From NCBI RefSeq assembly GCF_000005505.3, contig NC_016131.3:70940355-71004354 (forward strand): a DNA stretch of 64,000 bases. Reading direction: 5' to 3'. The notes under the pieces are model-generated. The model searched no databases. It saw nothing but the letters and a program-made list of their open reading frames with translations, and was not told where the DNA came from. The stretch's first letter is position 1, and each line of letters begins with the position of its first letter. Both the position numbers and the translations under genes were made by a program. Positions 35,065-48,115 of this stretch are shown piece by piece. This DNA comes from Brachypodium distachyon (lineage: Eukaryota > Streptophyta > Magnoliopsida > Poales > Poaceae).

Positions 35065-38000
35065 ATGTCGCCATCTCCCGCTAGGGTTTCGGTGTAAGTT
35101 TCCCCTTTCTCCTTCCTGTAATTGGGTCATAGTATGGCCTGTTACGGTATTTGCGGGTGTCAGATTGTCAATGCTGATGCAATTTTTTCGGAATATTGGT
35201 ACTTAGCCTGGATAACTCCATGCTTAAGCGCTTAGATGCTTTGCGTCAACGGGATGTGTAGACATGTAGTTAGGGCCTTAGGGGGATCCTAATGATCAGG
35301 ATGTTGATTAAAGTTTAGGCCTCAAATGAGATGTCCAGGGTTTTTACAGAAAGGTAATCGTTCAGTTGGTATATATGTCTTGGAAACTTAGGGAGATGGC
35401 CATGCTCCCAAGCGCTTCCTTGGTTATATTTGTGCGCACTGAACGGATGAAAAGCTTTTCCAAACTCCAGGAGTTTCCATGCAAACGAAGCAATAAAAAT
35501 CCTTGACGTCTCGAGCCGGTTGCTCAAATTAGTTGTTTAGGAACGATTGCTTCATCTTTGACTCTACAAAGGTTGGCATGTCATACCACCAGTACATATA
35601 TATTTGATCCACCTTTTACACGTTCGTTAAGGAGTTATTATGTGTGACGTGTCCTGCGCTCTTACTGGCTCTTGGCACGCTGTTCTTGAGATATTCGAGC
35701 AGGACGATAGAGCAGGAAGCGAAGAACAAATGGTATATTTACAGTACCTTGCCTTTTTATTTCTTATATTTCTGCGTGAAAATTTGTTCTGCAAATCCCT
35801 GTCAGTTATAATTTTGTTTGATTCAATGAACTTACTATCTTCCGCAGAATCATTACCATGATATAATGGGGAAGGTAGTATTTGTGACAGTACAATGGAG
35901 ATTGGTTCACTTTCTGATTCAAATGGGACTTTTATTTGTCCCAACTATATTATGCAAGATCTGTAGAGTTTATCACGGTAATTTTCAGTGAAAAAAGTTC
36001 AACTGCCCCCTAACTTTTGGATCTTAATGCATAGACAAGTGCCATTTGTTTTAACCTTGGAAGGATTTAGTTATGTTGCTCTAGATGCTTGGCCATAGAA
36101 TTAGTTCTCTGTCAGTTAAGAAGCTATTAGGCAGGTTACTTGAGCTGCCGATTTGGAACCTCCAGGGACCTTACCTTACATGTCCAGACTTGAAAGTGAA
36201 CTAGAAAAGACACTTCGTGGTGAGTTAAAACAACACTTTGTGGTCATCATTCAGCAATTCTATTGAGCCTGCATTATAGATCTTGGGTTTCTTTCCAAGA
36301 ACCTTAAAAAGGCAGGGTTTTCCTGCACTTCATAAATAAGAATAGACTGGCAGGGACGGAGACAAGGGGGGCGCCTGGGGGAGAAATTTCATTTTACTTT
36401 ACTAATCAGCTCATTAAAAATAACTTAAGAATAGGTGAAGTCTCTAATTTCGCCCCCCTAATCCCAACTCGCGCCCCACATGTCGAATTCCTGGCTCCGT
36501 CCCTGTAGACTGGCCCTGTTTATAAGGACAACTATTTCGGGTTCAGGTTCTTTTCTCGTAAACAACCTAAAGGTTCTTACATTAGCTATTATTCAATTAT
36601 TGGCACTGAATATTCTGATTTAGAATTGGAAAATGTGGTAGGTTTTGTGTCAAGTGGATCGTATTTTCATGCAAACATACTAAGCTACGCAATACACTGC
36701 AACTATTTCTGGAACAAACAATTTCGGCATATGTGGTCTACAACTCAAATTGCATTAATAATGTAAAATATATGGCTTTTGATGAAACGGATTATTGAGT
36801 ATATCGTGACTAGTTGTTCTAGATTTTCTCAATCTCGGACGTCTTGATGCACATGAAATGAAATAGTTTTTCTAATGGAACGATGTTTGTGCTGCTTTGT
36901 TTTTGAAGATTTTCAATGCATGTCCCCTGTAGCCACCTATAATCATTTTTAGTAGATTGAGCAATGTTTTATTCAAGTATACACATAATACTTACTGACC
37001 AAGTAGGCTCATGGATTTTACTAATTATTCTCATGACCATATTTTTTATAGGGCGGATCAAGCCCCTGCTGGGTGCCCCCTGTCTCCGCCCCTGCAAGTA
37101 GGTATACTAATCTCATCAGTACTGGAATTTGCAATCGAATACTTCAACCTAGATGTTTGCATATTTATCTTATTTTTTTCAACGAACTGCCAAGTAATCA
37201 AGAGCTGAACGCTTGCTGACTATCTTGTAAGTCTAGTTCAATATGTGTGGGACTGTGTAATTTATGTACATATATCTAGAATAGTATGGAAAGCAAACAA
37301 AAAAACCCAATAACATAGGTGCCTCTGGGGTGACAGTGGACCAAAATCATCTCCCTCCAATCCTCTGAAAACTGCATCACGGCAGAAGTGCCGGGGTTTC
37401 TGCATACTTCATTTTGTCTGGCCCATCTGAGTTTACGCTCGTGTTGTTGTAGAAACTACATGAAGTTCTAGATTGGGAAAATTTAGAAGATACTATTCAG
37501 AATGGGTTTGAATGGAAGCACCGTATCAAATATTCATCCCTAGGAGCTTATGCGATCAATCAACTTGTACATAACAGGCTAGCACTATCATGAAAAAGTT
37601 AACTGCATCCATCAGGCAATACTTATTTTCATTCTGACGTAACTAGACATGGCTTCTCACTAGATGAAGCGATGTCTTGTATCTATAGTGCTCCCCTTGC
37701 AATAATTTATTTCAATGAATGTGGTGACCGTGATATGCACGAAACGGCGGGAATTGAAGCTTTCGGTATCGACACATGCACTTGCCGTGCGCTCCCAACA
37801 CATTTCTTTTCTCGAACGCTATTCGAAAAAATTGTCTTCCCAGCCCAACACATATTCAGTTTTGCTGGGTAACCCATTCATGGTATTTGGTATTTCTTAT
37901 CCTATGGTCATTAAGAGATGCTTATTCAACTACCTTGGCGCATTTTTTTTATGTGCCTTTTGGGGGGGGGGGGGGGGATCTTTTCAGCCACTCTATTTTC

Positions 38001-38148
38001 ATTTTGTCCAGTCCTGAATGGCTTTCACCTGACATTCAAGACTAGTGAAATTCAGCCGATGGCACCTGAACTAATATGTTCACTGGTAGCAGCTTTGGCC
38101 TCACATCGATTCTATTTTCCTGATTACCAACCGCCCACCCTAGTATAA
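35065..38148 (+). CDS. Candidate multi-exon gene of unknown function (exon structure incomplete)
   Basis: A short first exon is possible at 35065-35093 (MSPSPARVSV-like, ending at a strong GTAAGT donor). Protein-like segments follow on the same strand: FEQDDRAGSEEQ near 35690-35730 and NHYHDIMGK at 35848-35874. MEIGSLSDSNGTFICPNYIM lies at about 35896-35955. Then come PYMSRLESELEKTLR at about 36175-36220, ending at a GTGAGT donor, and EVLDWENLEDTIQNGFEWKH near 37460-37524. An open end is EIQPMAPELICSLVAALASH followed by RFYFPDYQPP, with its stop at 38146-38148. I do not recognise the family and could not join all segments in one phase, so these may be exons, pieces of a decayed gene, or partly chance. 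A hAT MITE sits in the presumed intron at 36351-36505. Confidence 0.3.
36351..36505. mobile_element. Non-autonomous hAT MITE with perfect 8-bp target duplication
   Basis: The 155-bp element begins CAGGGACGGAG and ends CTCCGTCCCTG, an exact 11-bp terminal inverted repeat. TAGACTGG flanks it at 36343-36350 and 36506-36513. The 8-bp duplication and the CAGGG end define the hAT superfamily. A related right end only (GTCTCCGCCCCTG) is visible near 37082-37094. Confidence 0.95.
37962..37977. repeat. Sixteen-G homopolymer
   Basis: An uninterrupted run of 16 G. It is hypervariable by nature and a likely place for sequencing or assembly length error. Confidence 0.9.
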
Positions 38149-41100
38149 TCTAGCTTTCAATGATGAGCATGTTGGGTTCTGCAGCAAGATCTGGATTCTT
38201 TTCCTTGTTAACTGAAATAGTTATATTATATTCTTTCGGCTGTTGGGCACCAAGAACTCTGTCAGAACTTTAGTTTTATTCCATCGGCAAGTAGGTCTTG
38301 GATTTCACTAGAATTTGGTAGGCATCTTGCAAGTGTGTTGAACTGAAGACAGCTGACCTTCAGTATCTCCAGATCAGATGATTCCTCCTCTTGTGTCAGA
38401 GTAATACCTGTCATTTCCAGCTTTGATTAAGAACCTTGCTAGTCATATAGTGAGCGGAAGCTTCTTGCATCACAAAATCTACCTTAGTAGTTTTATTTTG
38501 CCTTTTGCTTGTCTATACCTCTAGACACATTCCTGGGTATGGGTACCTTCATTCAGAATACCGCAAACTGTTCTGTAACTCACTTGTTCTTTTGTCCGGT
38601 AAAGAGTCTCTTTGATTATTTTGCCAACAACACTTGATGATAATATATACCAACTGATGTAGATATGAAGTTCCGCTCACCAGCACGATCCCATTATGTT
38701 GTGTGGAGGTCGGTGGTCAAAAGATTATCCAACTCATGACTAAAATCTGCCAATGTTGAGGTAGGAAAGGACAATTTTTATTGCCAGTATTTGCATCCTG
38801 GATATCCTTATCATAACTGAACTGGACCTGCCTCTTAAGGATCTTTTCAGTATCACATGAGCCCCTGCTTGATCTGCTTTACAAATTTACTTGGACCTCA
38901 TGATTCACATAACTCTTTTCAAAATTTACACACACACAGGGTGACAGATTAAAATAGGTAGGGCATGTGAGGGCCCTGTTAACATAGCGCAAAACGATAA
39001 GCTATTGCATGTGATTCCTAGCATCTGTTTAGCAGGCAGGCCTACTTGGTCTATTGTTTAGTAGATAAGCAGTACTCCTGGTTCTCTTAGTTGGTCAAGT
39101 GTGGACCTAAACAAAGATTGATCTCACTGGCGTGTGTGACCTTGGGTGGGGAGCTGGGGGCAACGGGGTTAAGCATAAATAAAACCATGTCCACGTGACA
39201 ACCTGTATGACGTTTTCTACTATTTGGATTCAGCTACATGTGCCCCGTGAGACATGCTGCCATGGGGATACGCTTAGATCATCACCGACTAGTTGTGGTT
39301 TGATTGGAGATCTGATATTTTATATTGTTTTCTCATCGTACTTAACAGTTACATAGTGATTTCATAGTAGCTTACTCTGCAATTGGTATTCTACGCAAGT
39401 CCTATGATGGTAGTTATGCTCAGAGCCTAGCTAGGACCAATTAACTACATGAAAAGGTTAATGGGAAAGTTTTATCAGCAAGCAGCAGCACCTAACGATC
39501 CAGCATTATTGTACTTGGCAGTGGATCTTGTGAATTGTATATTTGAGAGACAAACAGGACTTTAGTACATGTATATGCTGTGATTGGCTGGCTAATCAGA
39601 TCGTTATCAGGCTAACCAGATCTTTATTAACCAACTCTCGTGCACGTCCGATGTCATTAGTTCGTCATTACAAATTATCTTAAATACAAAATGTCTGAGT
39701 TATTATTAAGTCACACCATTACACTATATATCTTAAGCTCTTACTGTGGCCATTTCCGTACCAATTTACTGATGGAAAATTATGACATCATTGCACTGGA
39801 GAGAGCTTGTGATCTAGGACTAAAACCATCATTCATATTGAGCTGCTTGGAAACTATGTATGTTCTGCTATGATGTTTTACTATGTTGATTCTTGAGTTA
39901 GTAACTGGGTTGTGAAAACTGAGACTCCGTAACTCGTATCTGATTTTAGGAGTCAAGAGATTTTGATCAAAATGTATACACATACTTATACGTTGAGTTC
40001 TTACTGTGTTCTCACCATAATACTATCTCTTAAACTTCTAGAGATATGCTAATCGTATTAGCTCAGGTACCACCGAAAGAATTAAGCTAGTAGTTGCACT
40101 ATAGTTGATGTACTTGTTGGCCCGTTGCATTGACTGGTCAAACTCCTCACCGATTCTTCTGAGTTGGCCAGCAACTGTTTCCTGGAAGGACTGATTATAC
40201 TAGGACGTTATGCAACCATATTTGGTGCCATAGTCCCATGCATCTACCTCTTATTTCTTACAGAGCTAAATGTTGCGATCGATGAATTAAGTGTCTTATA
40301 ATATGATGCAGTAATAATGTAACACTTCCTCTGGATAGTTGCCCTTTGGGCTTTTTCTTGTTTTTCTTGCTTTTCTCTTTCTTTGCCCCCTTTTTGGCGC
40401 TTTGTTTGCCTTGTCTGTACTTGCGCTTGCGCTTTCTTAATGAATATGACATGCCTCTCCGCGTGTTCGAGAAAGAAAAAATGTAAAACTTATTGCAATC
40501 CACATGAATCTACCAATATTTGACTATTTGTACTAAATCAGCGACACTTATTATGGATCGGAGGGAGTACTGGTTACCTGCAACCAGCTCATTCCTTTGT
40601 TTAACTCCATTTTTCTACTAAATCATGCAGGGATCTGATGCATCGACCCTCAGTGTTGGTCTTAATACTCCGTGTTAGTATGACGGGGTACACTTGTCCA
40701 TGCGACCCATACATGTATTGATCATCAGGCGCCACAAGACATGGGCTGTGGGTGCCAAATGATCGTAGTGACCAGTCTGCATCATGGCACTGCTGAATCT
40801 GACAGACTGAGGTATTCAGCACTCTAAAATCTATTAACCGATCTGCTGAGTTACTGATGGTTCAGCAGCGTGCAGGTTATCGCTTAAATTTATAATTCAA
40901 GAGCATATTTGGATAGGCAACAAATCTCAAGGTTCTATTTTTTCTCATCTGCTATATGAATTAGTAAGCAGTACAGATATGTTCATTACAATGTATCTAG
41001 TAGGCACCTCTTCGTTGATAGAGTAGGGAGTACTGAGTAGCGAATAGCGACTGAAATTTAACCAGTATTGCTGTTCCTCCAGGTCTCCAGGCCACGAGTT

Positions 41101-41787
41101 CTCCTACTGTTTAGGAAGACAAGAGATGCGTGCTGCATGCATGCGTGTAGGGTCACTGTTCATTTTTCATATACACATTAAATACAAGTGTGGGGGCAAA
41201 ATCAATAATCCCACATATATTTTGGTGGTTCAAGTAACATGGCATGTGTGTTTCTTTCTGACAGTACTGGCCTCCAAGTCGTCTGTCTCACCAGCATTTC
41301 TTCTCCTGTTCAAAGCTTCCTCCCCACTTGCAGGGCCAATGCACGAGCAGCATAACACTCAGCACAAGCGCCTCAGTATGGTCTCTGTCTCTCTCCACAG
41401 TTCCGCTTTCACTTTAATAAGCCCTGCATGTGATTAATAAGTCCTGCATGTGACTGTCATTTGGGCCATGGTTTGGTTTTGACCCTATAGGTCAGGGCCA
41501 TGGACTGGGTTGCACTGTGTCTTGCCTGCTCTTCTGGGTTCCTCTATTTCGAGCTACCACTATTTAACACCCCAGTAGCCACCCATTTCTTTCTCCATGC
41601 ACTTGTCTTCCCCTCTTCGAACACCCCCTCTTCTTACCTCCTTCCCGTCCCTGTGTTCCACCACTTGTGTCTCTCGAACTTGTCTCACCCCAACCATAAA
41701 CCCTCACATCTTTGTCTCTCTCTTGCAAAAACAGACCTCACATATTTGTACCTTGGCTCATCAACTGCTGCACTCACATTGTCCGAG
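38149..41787. other. Spacer and promoter of HLH copy B; no gene supported
   Basis: AT-rich without convincing exons. A lone Stowaway-type right end (GGATCGGAGGGAGTA) is at about 40555-40569. 40330-40440 is pyrimidine-rich. From 41500 on the sequence becomes a CT-rich leader typical of the HLH gene downstream. Confidence 0.45.
41561..41568 (+). promoter_or_regulatory. TATA-like box of HLH copy B
   Basis: TATTTAAC lies 220 bases before the ATG at 41788 and is followed by a long C/T-rich leader. Assigned by position and composition. Confidence 0.4.
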
Positions 41788-42398
41788 ATGTCGAGCCGGA
41801 GATCACGGTCGAGGCAGTCAGGCTCGTCAAGGATCACTGACGAACAAATCAGTGACCTCGTCTCCAAGTTGCAGGACCTCCTCCCCGAGGCTCGCCTCCG
41901 GAGCAATGATAGAGTATGTAACAATTTGTTGGCATTATCAATTTCGAAAGCAAATGGTCGCTTTGGAAGTTGCATTCTTAAAAACGGGGCCAATGCTCTG
42001 CTGTAGTTACAATTTAGTGGCCACTGTTTATGCTAACCGTTAGTGCATTCTAATGGATGATCTAATTATCGACGATTTTAGGCCAAAATTATTGGTCCAG
42101 GTTGTGTCCTCTGTTATTTCTCTGCAAGAGTGGAATATTCTGTGAATAATTGCATGCTCTTCCCACGCTTCAAAGCTTTTGCATGAGCTAACATTAAAAT
42201 TCTTGGCCTGACGGAATTAACCTTTCTATTTCGTTCCCATTCCAGGTGCCATCTTCAAGGGTGCTGCAGGAGACCTGCAGCTACATTAGGAGCTTGCACC
42301 GGGAGGTCGACGACCTGAGTGAGAGGCTGTCGGAGCTGCTGGCGACGTCGGACATGAGCAGTGCGCAGGCGGCGATCATCCGCAGTTTGCTGATGTAG
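41788..42398 (+). CDS. Atypical (non-DNA-binding) HLH protein, ILI/PRE family, copy B
   Basis: Exons 41788-41913 and 42246-42398 join to 92 aa. The protein reads [20 protein letters not shown], then [19 protein letters not shown], and in exon 2 [40 protein letters not shown] and AIIRSLLM. It has the ILI/PRE helix-loop-helix and no basic region. The second exon is exactly 153 bases including the stop, as in copy A (23871-24023), and the intron phase is the same, so the two genes are paralogues. These proteins antagonise inhibitory bHLH factors and promote elongation and leaf-joint bending in grasses (established for rice ILI genes). Copy B has a longer Ser/Arg-rich N-terminus than copy A. Confidence 0.94.
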
Positions 42399-42687
42399 AG
42401 CCGGGGTGCAGAGATAGAGATGGCCCTCGTCGCCACTGTTCTTGCTGGGCCAGGACACCCTTTTATTAACGTTTATAGCTTAATTATAGAGTTGTCGCTT
42501 AAAATAGTACTGGAGTTGCAGGTTTCGTAATTCGCTTTGTACTGCGTCTACGTGCATACGTGCTGTTGTCGTGTCATCATCTCAATCAGACCCATCTTTT
42601 TTGTGTACTTAATCAATCCCATCGTTATTTGTGTGAAGCTCGTGTCTCTTTAAATTTGTATGTGCGTTTTGACATTGCTATTTAGTA

Positions 42688-42899
42688 CTCATTTGATTCC
42701 AAAATATAAGGTATGTTTTTTGTTAATCATTAAGCTTTAACTAAACTTATACAAAAAAAATTACTGTACCCAATTTTATGTACTACGAAAAATATATCAC
42801 GATGGACCTAGTGATCTTGATTTGACACTGTAATTGCTAAACATATATCAAAAATTTATATACGATGATAATATATATCAACAAAAGTTTAATACGGAG
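42688..42899. mobile_element. Older Stowaway MITE
   Basis: About 212 bp, left end CTCATTTGATTCCAAAATAT, right end AATACGGAG, with TA at 42686-42687 and 42900-42901. The ends are more diverged than in the other Stowaway copies. Confidence 0.7.
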
Positions 42900-45800
42900 T
42901 AGCTTGTTTTGCACCCATCATTAATGAATTCTAGGAACCATCTTGTTTGGTGGCACGGAATGGACCATATGATTTCAATCTCAAATTCCACTAAACACAC
43001 TATAACTAATCCCAATTCCTTTCTAAAGCCGTCATTTCTCTGGAATTGTCTCTCACTCTAGAAATCCATGTGGTATACAAACATGATTTTCGAAATCAAA
43101 ATTGAAATTCAACCAAATAAAATCCTATCGAAAATCAGATCTCATTTCATTTCTACCAAATGAAAGGAAAGGATGGATGCCAACTTGTAACAGGTTTCCA
43201 CAGAAAACATAGGCCTTATATTTTGGAACCTAAGAACTACTTACCATCCTCTCAAAAAAAATTTACTACTAACCTGTCTCGCCGCAACGAGGCGCCACCG
43301 CAGCACCTGTTTCGGCACCAAAGCCACCGTGTTGCTGCCTCTTTGGGCACAAGAAGATTCATCGGAGTTGTCCTCCTTTAGGCAAAATCCGGGGGTTGGT
43401 TGCTGATGCGGACAGATTCCTTTCGCTCCCTTTTCAGATCTATAACAACGTGAGGCCACGGACATAACAATCACAGAATGCCTCGCAAATATCATGGGTT
43501 GATTCTCGATGATGAGTCATGACCAGGCTCTGAACAAACGCATGGTACCAAGGCAATAACAAACCCCTGTTCCAAGCAGACGACAAACGACAGGTGACAC
43601 TGAAGTTAAACTGTAGCCAAACGGGTAGACTGGAAGTTAAGTTACACAGTGGGGGGCATTGGAAGGATCTTGTCAATGAGCTGCGGAGACGATAACCTTT
43701 TCAATTGGTTCTAGGTAGGAAGACTGGAATGAGAGAGCGAGAATCCAACACCTTGATATCATTTTCAAAACGAAAACCCGCAGCAGATTCTTCCATCCCC
43801 CCGCGCTTCCGGCGTCGCCCCATTCTGCCTAGCACCACAGCTTATATTCGTAGAAGCTAGCCGCTAGTACTATCAACGAACCTAGGAGATCCTAGGCTCC
43901 TAGTACTACTACTAGCTAGCTAGCTGTAGCATTCATATGAAACACCCGGTGCCAGCAGCCACTACTCTGCACGGCAACCACCGTCGGAAGACTCGGAGAA
44001 CCAACCACCTGCTACGGTGCTGATTGCTCAAGCCTGAACTCGACGTAGCAGCATTTGTTATTGCACACGTCACACGCAGGAAATTTCATAAGCCAGGATT
44101 CTGGGCCGCTGCCCGCTGCGCAGGATCAACAGGCCTATGGGTGAGGAGAGCAGATGGAGGCCCATGCGGAGAGACAAACTCGGGCAGCGTACCGCGCACG
44201 CTCGGCTGGGTGGGCCCCCTTATTGTGGTCGGCTTGCTTGGACCTCGGGAAGTCTTCTTGGGTCATGGGCCCATTTGTCCCCGAGCCCGACGCACTTCGC
44301 TTTCTCGCTTTGCGCCACGGGAACGCGGAGACGACAACACCACCGGTCACTCACTCACAACGGCATCTCCTCTCCCCTGCGGGTCTCTGTCTGTACTGCA
44401 TTCTACAGTGACGGCTCGTATGCCGGCGGCCAACTCGCGCTGACAAAGAGTATCAGGTTCCTGCCGAGCGTGCACGTCGCTGTATTGTATTCTCTGCAGG
44501 GTCTGGTTTGTTTTGTGAATTTGATTGGCCGATTGATTGACGGACGGTGCTTCTATTCCGTCCTAAAAGCTGACGGGCCGGGAATCTTCAGCGCTCGCGA
44601 GAAAGAACAAAAGGAAAAGGCCTGATGGGAGAACCTGGCCCTGTGGAGGCACTTGCGGGTGCACTTTGGCAAATCGTTCCGCGACAAGTGTTTTCGGAAA
44701 TTAACCCGTTCATCGTCAGTGTGCCTGGCATCTAGCGTGGGAATTTTTTGCCCTGATTTGCGTCGCTGTTCCTGGACCCCGGATATACTAAACGCGTCAG
44801 ACTGCTCGATCAGCCCGGGGTTGTTCTGAAGCTCGTTCTCCTCACTTCCTCTTCTCAAGCGAGAGCCGCTGCGATTTTGCGCACTACTGTCGACGATGCC
44901 CTCGCTTCCTAGTCCACCTTCCTCCTACTCCCCTTGTGCGCTTTAGCCAAACTTTTCCAAATGCTCTTTATTATTTAGTGTTAACCCAATCTCAATCGTT
45001 CGAAGATAGTTGTCGAGCATAAAAACATGCTCTTATCCTCTTCACGGGCAACTGATCATGACTCCATGATAATAGTACGATACTCATCTGACATATATTT
45101 TGCAGCAGTATTATGACAGTACTGAAGGGCAGAAAAGCCATATACACCAAAAACTAGCCAAGTTGGAGCTCCATTTCCAGCGAGACTAGCTAGGTCGCCA
45201 ATAGCATACCAAGCCTGCATGCGTGTAACTTTAAAGTTTTTCACACGTCACGTACTCGTTTATATTTTCAGACCTTATATTTTTTACATATATGATTGTT
45301 TTTCTATTTGCTTGAAAACTTCTAGATACTTCTAGCACATTCATCAAATCTTGGATTCTTAACATGGGGGTTAGAGGGATCCTGAAACTTAATGTTGTGA
45401 TTAGACTTGTCTTGAGTTTTCCCTTTATTTGTGTATGCGGTATTAGGGTATAATCACAATTGGTATAATGTCGTCATGGATGTGCTTGTGCCAAGGGTTA
45501 GGCTCTGCCAAGGTTTTGCGGTAACCGGAAAATCCCAGTCATTAATCAGACGAGGTTTTTTTAATCAAGTTTTGAATTCAAATTCTATTTTTAAGATGAT
45601 GATTATGCATTGCACATATGTAATATTGTAAATACAACCACGGTGTAGCAAATGAAGCGATCTCTCTTAATTTGAGGTTAACAATTCATCCATGGTTTAA
45701 ATTTTGAAAAAAACTGGGATTATTAGTAAACGAAAATACCACCCAGTAACCAAATCACTCTTCTCTGCCAACATGAGACAAAACCAGTGCACCTTTCTTA

Positions 45801-47913
45801 TATTTTTTTATATAAGCGATGAGCAGAATAATTACCTGTCGTCATCGGGAACGTTTGTCTTTATTGATTGCAATCTTTGGTTTGTCCCCATCAACACTTT
45901 CAGCCCCGGACCACTTGTGAACTTTATTACAATTCTAGATCAATTACATCTCTCTTTAAATCTTTTGCAATACAAACGCTACAAAACAATCGTTCGGCAA
46001 CTTTCTCAATTGATTTTTGAACCAGTTTGACACGCCAATTCCTTTAACTCCTCATTGGGATCGACATTGCTTTTTATTTGGAAGGTGCTACAAATAGGTC
46101 CAACACGCCTCGGGTATCAGCTGTCAATTGTCATCATGCCGTTTGGTCTATTCGGAGACCACAATAATAGGTCTATTTGGGCTCGATCCTGAGTTTTCTT
46201 TTTTCACGAATACGGTATTTATCGTATGGAAATGGAAATACACATAGACCAAATAGACCGATCCGAAAAATCCAAACAGACCGAATGCGCCTAGCCTTAT
46301 GAATAGGTACCTTCGAATGGAGTACATGGATGTCCTCACCTTCTTTACATCTGGATGAAATAAATATCTACACGTAGCTAGATGGATTTATCCATTTGAA
46401 TGTGGCATTCGTGGCAAGCACCATACTCCAGGACTGCACCCTATCACCGATCGTAGAGGAAACCCAGCGCAGCGTCCAATCGGAAGGCCCCTGCCGGCCG
46501 TCTCAGAGAGTACGTAGTGCACTCGAAGCATCGATAACCGATGGCAGCAGTTACCACTAGCAGGTAGTAGCAACAGAGAAGGGATCGAAGGAAATGCGCG
46601 CGCGGCGACCACACGCCCTAGCTAGCTAGCTCCGGCAGCTTATTAGCGGCCTGCGATCGAGATTTGCAGTTCCGAGGAGAGGGTAGGATGGCTGGCCGCC
46701 GCGTCACACATATTCTTCCCTATCCATCCACGCAGACGCAGGCGCGTATGGAAGGAAGAAGTCGGCCTTTCCCCTTAACTCCTCGGGACTGGAAACCGGA
46801 TAGATAGCCTCGGTATGCAGAAAAACCGTACGTACGTGTGGTGTGTCGCGGATGAAATGACGAACCCCATGGATCGGAAATCGGATGATGGGGTTGACCA
46901 ATCCAGTTGTCTTACCGGCCATGCGTCCGAGAAGATCACCACCCCTTTATGGGAGCTCTAGCTACGACTATACTAGCTATACTACGTTTTCTTTTCCAAG
47001 TTTCAACTCCGTTGACTCGCGTGCCTGCATATCCATGTTGATTGTTTGAACCGCCGGAGCTAGGCATTCCTTCTTTGCATGCATGCATTGTGACGCCAAT
47101 TCAGTCTTTCTAAGGACAACTAGGACACAAGGGTGTCTATTTCATTTGCTGAAACTTGTTGGATCAAAGTGCACTTCTCCTTTTGGGGCTGAAACTGGGA
47201 GCGCCCTTCCTTCCTGATCACAAAACAAGATTTGTCTCTAAACGAGGATGGAGCAAATTGGGTTAATTTGATATATGCCATTGCAATTTTGGCGATTATG
47301 AAAACACCACTATAATTCTCATTTTTCAAACAATGCCATTGCAAATCTGTGGAGATTTTTTTATAAAAAAAAACCCACTACGGTGAGTCAAAAGATGCCC
47401 CTACAATGAAATAGATAGAAACACTGAAAACCTACTTTGAATAAAGTTAAAGTTCAGTCCAATCTTGACAAGTCGACCCTCCTCGTTCGTTTGAATGACG
47501 ACAAATCGGTATCCTGAGATGCCCGGGTAGTGTTTCACAAAGACCCCATGCGCAATTCTCACATTGGTGTCGTGGTCCAACAAGATGTCATTCTTGCTTA
47601 TCACTTGTGTTATATGCTCGAGTTGGATCTCTTGTGTCACAACCTTCAAGTGTTGTCCCGCCCGCATTTGACGAGTTGGGGTTCGCGGCTAGGTCTGGCA
47701 CCTCCGCCTTGCGAGGAAACTTTTCTTAATGAAAGATTATACCTTCATACCTAACCAAATTCATGAGAGAGGGGGAGGATCTTTTCACATGTGTCCAATG
47801 ATACGGTGTCCTAATCAGCGCTACGTTAGCCTGACATATAAAACCGATATTGTTCGAAAACCGAACATGCAAAAAATATCTTCTTCAAATATAATTACAA
47901 ATTAGAATGTGAT

Positions 47914-47985
47914 CCTCTTGGTTGATATACTTTTTTTTTCTTCGAAAAGGAGGATAACACCCCCCGCCTCTTGGTTGATATACTT
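47914..47985. mobile_element. 34-bp retroposon tail with 19-bp target duplication
   Basis: CCTCTTGGTTGATATACTT occurs at 47914-47932 and 47967-47985, identical. The 34 bases between read on the minus strand as CGGGGGGTGTTATCCTCCTT followed by TTCGAAG and an A-run. This resembles the 3' end of grass L1-type LINEs (from memory). A heavily 5'-truncated insertion fits all features. Confidence 0.75.
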
Positions 47986-48082
47986 GTAAGCACCCGATTC
48001 TAATAATAAAGTGCAGTCTACTTGGACATAACTATCAGTATAGCAATCTGCCAAGCCAACATACACAGTGCGGGGAGGATGG

Positions 48083-48115
48083 AGCAGAACATCTTTTTTG
48101 GGGGAAGCAGAACAT
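48083..48115. repeat. 10-bp direct repeat around a 13-bp T-run insert
   Basis: AGCAGAACAT at 48083-48092 and 48106-48115 encloses CTTTTTTGGGGGA. It is the same geometry as the insertion 100 bases upstream. Confidence 0.6.

Noticed and set aside
44024..44625. Overlapping 139- and 162-codon frames
   Set aside because: Compositional open frames in a GC-rich block without motif, splice or promoter support.
46140..46290. Possible MITE with GTTTGGTCTATT ends
   Set aside because: Inverted ends match only over short words and no target duplication was found.
47401..47667. 88-codon minus-strand frame with protein-like stretches (ITQVISKNDILLDHD)
   Set aside because: No family recognised, no neighbouring exons; may be a transposon scrap, but cannot be supported.
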